Source of the DNA: Manganibacter manganicus
GTDB taxonomy: Bacteria > Pseudomonadota > Alphaproteobacteria > Rhizobiales > Rhizobiaceae
Length of the DNA: 64,000 nucleotides
NCBI RefSeq assembly: GCF_002075885.1
Contig: NZ_MDET01000012.1
Location: forward strand, 1 to 64,000
Direction: 5' to 3'
The notes under the pieces were generated by a model that saw only the letters and a program-made list of their open reading frames with translations, was not told the origin of the DNA and ran no database searches. Of the stretch, positions 61,033 to 64,000 are shown one piece after another (position 1 is the first letter of the stretch; each line of letters begins with the position of its first letter). A program made the translations under genes and the position numbers.

Positions 61033-61812
61033 TCAGAACGCGCTCACGTAAAGTCCGCCGTCGATGGGGATGTTCTGGCCCGTCATGTAGCCGGCATGAA
61101 CCGAGCACAGGAACGCGCAGACCTGCCCGAATTCCTCCGGTGAGCCGAGCCTTTTGGCGGGAATATCGGCGGAAATGCGCGCTTTGCGCGCCGCACCCGC
61201 CGCCGGATCCTCGATCGTTCCTGCTTCATGCGGGCCACGCAGCCGGTCGGTGTCGAGCTTGCCAGGCAGGAGACTGTTGATCGTCACATTGCGGTCAGCG
61301 ACCGTGCGCGCCACGCCAGCCAGGAACGAGGTGAGGCCGGCCCGCGCGCCTGAGGAAAGGTCGAGGCCGGGGATCGGCACGTAGACGGACAGCGAAGTAA
61401 TGTTGACGATACGGCCGAAGCCGCGCGCCGCCATGCCGTCGATGACGGCTTTGACGAGTTCGATCGGCGTCACCATGTTTTGCGTGACACCTTCGAGAAT
61501 CTTCTCGCGGTCGAGTTCGCGGAAATCGCGGAAGGGGGGGCCGCCATTGTTGTTGACGAGGATGTCCGGCTCCGGGCAGGCGGCGATAAGTGCTTGTTGT
61601 ATCTCATGTTTCGAGACATCGCCGGCAACTTCCGTCACCGCCACGCCGAAACGCTCACGCAACTCCGCCGCGGTCATTGCCAGCAGTTCGCCGTTGCGTC
61701 CATTGACCACCAGATCGCAGCCGGCTTCGGCCAATGCCATGGCACAACCGCGCCCTAATCCTTTGCTGGATGCACATACGATCGCCTTGCGGCCGGCAAT
61801 ACCCAGATCCAT
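61033..61812 (-). CDS. SDR-family protein without the usual Tyr-Lys pair
   Basis: 259 residues with a Rossmann fold: a variant cofactor loop CASSKGLGRG (13-22), DV and NNNGGPP (87-93). Ser140 is in place (NITSLS), but the YxxxK motif expected at 153-157 is SSGAR. The C-terminus GYMTGQNIPIDGGLY is typical of FabG-like SDRs. A subgroup of SDR proteins is known to lack the standard catalytic residues. AAGGAG lies seven bases before this ATG, and another ATG is one codon upstream. It lies 60 bases upstream of the malic enzyme gene on the same strand. Confidence 0.85.
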   Translation of the reverse strand: MDLGIAGRKAIVCASSKGLGRGCAMALAEAGCDLVVNGRNGELLAMTAAELRERFGVAVTEVAGDVSKHEIQQALIAACPEPDILVNNNGGPPFRDFRELDREKILEGVTQNMVTPIELVKAVIDGMAARGFGRIVNITSLSVYVPIPGLDLSSGARAGLTSFLAGVARTVADRNVTINSLLPGKLDTDRLRGPHEAGTIEDPAAGAARKARISADIPAKRLGSPEEFGQVCAFLCSVHAGYMTGQNIPIDGGLYVSAF

Positions 61813-61908
61813 CATTGTTCTCCTTGAAAATACTGGAAAATTAGCGCTTGAAGCAGGTCCGGCGCAACCGGTTTGCATTGTTGGGATATTGTTGGCTTTT
61901 CGCCTCGC

Positions 61909-62892
61909 TCAACCCCACAATGTTGCATCGGGCGGCGACACCAGCGAGCCGTGATAGGTGAGGCCGGGTTTGCGGTCGCGCGCAAGCAGCAGCGGGCCGT
62001 CGAGATCGACGAAGTCCACGCCCTGCGCCAGAAGCACGGCCGGCGCCATCGCCAGCGACGTGCCGACCATGCAGCCCACCATGATCGAAAAACCCATCTC
62101 TGTCGCGCGGTCGCGTAGCCGCAGAGCTTCGGTCAGGCCGCCGGCCTTGTCCAGCTTGATATTGATCGCGTCGTAAAGCCCCGCAAGCGCTGCGAGGTCT
62201 TTGGTCTCATGCAGGCTTTCGTCGGCGCAGACCGGCACCGGATGCTTGAAGGTCGCAAGCATCGCGTCCTTTCCGGCCGGCAAGGGTTGTTCGACCAGCG
62301 CCACGCCGAGATCCGCCACTTCAGCGAGGTTCTTTGCGACCGTATCGTCACTCCAGCCTTCATTGGCATCGACAATGAGACGGCTGTCCGGTGCCGCCTC
62401 CCGCACCGCCCGGATGCGGGCCAGATCATCGCCGCCGCCGCCGATCTTGAGCTTGAGCAGTGGTCGGGCGGCATTCTTGCGGGCTTGCGCCGCCATGGCG
62501 CCCGGTTCGTCCAGCGACAGCGTATAGGCCGTCTCCAGCGCCACAGGCGTCAGGCCGAGCCGTTTCGCCACCGATACACCGCTCATCCTGGTTTCGAGCT
62601 CCCATAGCGCGCAATCGATCGCATTGCGCGCGGCCCCCGCCGGCATGGCGTCGAGCAGGGCCTCGCGATCCAGCCCCATGGCGAGTTGGCTGCGCAACTG
62701 GCCGATTTGTGCCTGCACGCTTTCCATCGTCTCGCCATAGCGCCTGTAGGGTACGCATTCGCCGCGCCCGATGGCATTGCCGTCGCGTATGGTGCATGTC
62801 AGCACTTCGGCTTCGGTTTTCGATCCGCGCGAAATGGTGAAGGTGCCGGCAATGGGAAAACGCTCGGCTTCGACAGAAATGACACGCACCAT
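61909..62892 (-). CDS. Dipeptide epimerase, probably L-Ala-D/L-Glu epimerase
   Basis: 327 residues, enolase superfamily, muconate-lactonising subgroup. The acid-base Lys147/Lys149 (LKLKIGG), metal ligands Asp175 (VDANEGW), Glu201 (VEQPLP) and Asp224 (CADES), Lys in NIKLDKAGG and the DLDGP motif match the L-Ala-D/L-Glu epimerases. The enzyme would act on the murein dipeptide in cell-wall recycling, the same pathway as nagZ at 45037. Substrate specificity in this superfamily is easily misassigned. It is divergent from the MlaE-like gene. Confidence 0.83.
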   Translation of the reverse strand: MVRVISVEAERFPIAGTFTISRGSKTEAEVLTCTIRDGNAIGRGECVPYRRYGETMESVQAQIGQLRSQLAMGLDREALLDAMPAGAARNAIDCALWELETRMSGVSVAKRLGLTPVALETAYTLSLDEPGAMAAQARKNAARPLLKLKIGGGGDDLARIRAVREAAPDSRLIVDANEGWSDDTVAKNLAEVADLGVALVEQPLPAGKDAMLATFKHPVPVCADESLHETKDLAALAGLYDAINIKLDKAGGLTEALRLRDRATEMGFSIMVGCMVGTSLAMAPAVLLAQGVDFVDLDGPLLLARDRKPGLTYHGSLVSPPDATLWG

Positions 62893-62969
62893 GTTTTTCT
62901 ACCCCGGTTGGCAGGAGCGGCGGCATCGCCAAATCGACAGAATCGGCCTGCCACGCTAAACAATGCTCC

Positions 62970-64000
62970 ATGTTGACGATCGGCAGACGCGGCACAAGCA
63001 GCGCGACCGGTAAAGATGCTGATGACCATTTGCCTCGAGTCGCTGCCAGCGAGGACGGGGACGCCCTGCGCTGTACCTTTTCCGGAAACTGGACGACACG
63101 CACCATCGCCGGGGTCGATGGCGAGATGCGCAAGATCGAGCAGGCGGGCTTTCGCGCCCTGACCCTCGATCTTTCGGGCATCGGGAAGATCGATACGGCC
63201 GGCGCCTGGCTGATCGAGCGGCTGATCGACGTGGCCGAGAAGAAGGGCGCGGCAGTCGATACCCAGGGGGCAAGCGAAGTGACCTCCATCCTGCTTGGCG
63301 CGGTGGGCGATGCCGTCCGGCGTAGCCAGGAGTCGGCATCGGAGCGGCGGCCCAATGTCATCATTCGCTTTCTCGAAGCGATCGGCCGGCGTGTCTATGA
63401 CATGCGTGACGATTTTCTGGCCGCCATGAACATATTGGGCGCCACCATTCGCGGCGCCCAGATGAAACTCGGCCGCGGCCATGGCGTCAATCCGGCGGCG
63501 ATCTTCAACCAGATCGATCGCATGGGCGTGGGCGCGATTCCGGTGGTGGTGCTGATGGCCGGCATTGTCGGCGCCATCGTGGCGCAGCAGGGCGCCTACC
63601 AGCTTCGCTATTTCGGCGCCGACATCTTCGTGGTCGATCTGGTCGGCGTGCTGGTGCTGCGCGAGCTTGGCGTGCTTTTGACGGCGATCATGATCGCCGG
63701 CCGGTCCGGCAGCGCGATCACCGCCGAGATCGGCTCGATGAAAATGCGCGAAGAGGTCGACGCGCTCAAGGTCATCGGCCTCAATCCGATCGGCGTTCTG
63801 GTGTTTCCACGCCTTGTCGCGCTGGCCATCGGGCTGCCATGCCTGACCATTTTCGCCAATTTCGCGGCGCTCGGCGGCGGCATGATGGCCGCCTGGCTTT
63901 ATTCGGACATTCCGCCCGCCGCCTTCATCGACCGGCTGCGCGTGGCGATCGACCTGAGCACCATCTTCGCCGGGCTGATCAAGGCGCCGTTCATGGCCAT
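62970..64000 (+). CDS. STAS-MlaE fusion permease, 3' end outside the window
   Basis: The first 343 residues are present and the frame is open to the window edge. Residues 30-125 look like a STAS domain (RALTLDLSGIGKIDTAGAWL). From about 130 on it is an MlaE permease: membrane segments begin near 185 and the hallmark RELGVLLTAIMIAGRSGSAI continues TAEIGSMKMREEVDAL (231-266). It is the permease of a phospholipid ABC transporter that keeps outer membrane asymmetry. In E. coli the STAS part is a separate protein, MlaB. mlaF- and mlaD-like genes should follow. The ATG at 62970 lacks a strong Shine-Dalgarno sequence, so the start is moderately sure. Confidence 0.88.
   Translation, partial: MLTIGRRGTSSATGKDADDHLPRVAASEDGDALRCTFSGNWTTRTIAGVDGEMRKIEQAGFRALTLDLSGIGKIDTAGAWLIERLIDVAEKKGAAVDTQGASEVTSILLGAVGDAVRRSQESASERRPNVIIRFLEAIGRRVYDMRDDFLAAMNILGATIRGAQMKLGRGHGVNPAAIFNQIDRMGVGAIPVVVLMAGIVGAIVAQQGAYQLRYFGADIFVVDLVGVLVLRELGVLLTAIMIAGRSGSAITAEIGSMKMREEVDALKVIGLNPIGVLVFPRLVALAIGLPCLTIFANFAALGGGMMAAWLYSDIPPAAFIDRLRVAIDLSTIFAGLIKAPFMA

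Overview
The window reads as a stretch of chromosome from an alphaproteobacterium of the order Hyphomicrobiales, most likely a Mesorhizobium/Aminobacter-like member of the Phyllobacteriaceae. The reasons are the high-GC coding style, the str-S10-spc-alpha ribosomal order with adk after secY and no rpsD beside rpoA, an ExoR-type regulator, the glnB-glnA pair, DUF2865, an ATP12 chaperone, and two copies of a palindromic repeat of the kind found between rhizobial genes. The genus is inferred, not shown.

Layout: bases 1-15843 are one long ribosomal supercluster on the + strand (tuf, the S10, spc and alpha operons, secY, adk, rpoA, rplQ) ending in a strong terminator. 16118-22732 holds a DegP-like protease, rarA, a membrane Asp/Asn hydroxylase-like protein, an RluC-like pseudouridine synthase, an EamA transporter and an ATP12 chaperone. 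22980-27921 is a four-gene branched-chain amino acid or amide type ABC importer with a Tat-type binding protein and a fused permease/ATPase. It meets glnA tail to tail across a shared terminator. glnA and glnB lie behind a clear sigma-54 promoter with a candidate NtrC site.

30099-42042 carries nnr, valS, a FadL-like porin, exoR, xth, a wrecked uracil/xanthine permease gene, erpA, dgt and argS. 42145-49924 is an envelope and chromosome block: a large acidic SPOR protein, nagZ, scpA-scpB and tatA-tatB-tatC. 50066-58562 holds class II DAHP synthase, a GFA-family protein, dgkA, a DUF1003/DedA pair on the - strand, nadE, a small unknown membrane protein, and gltX running head-on into a DUF2865 gene. 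58624-64000 has a malic enzyme, an SDR lacking the usual catalytic Tyr/Lys, an L-Ala-D/L-Glu epimerase, and a STAS-MlaE lipid permease cut by the window end.

Most of this is core housekeeping. I see no prophage, insertion sequence, CRISPR array, defence island, tRNA or rRNA, and no convincing unknown multi-gene system. The points most worth following are hairpins in the ribosomal operon gaps, the permease relic, repeated short motifs in the SPOR protein, the SDR with a replaced active site, the coding overlap at gltX/DUF2865 and the nitrogen-control region upstream of glnB.
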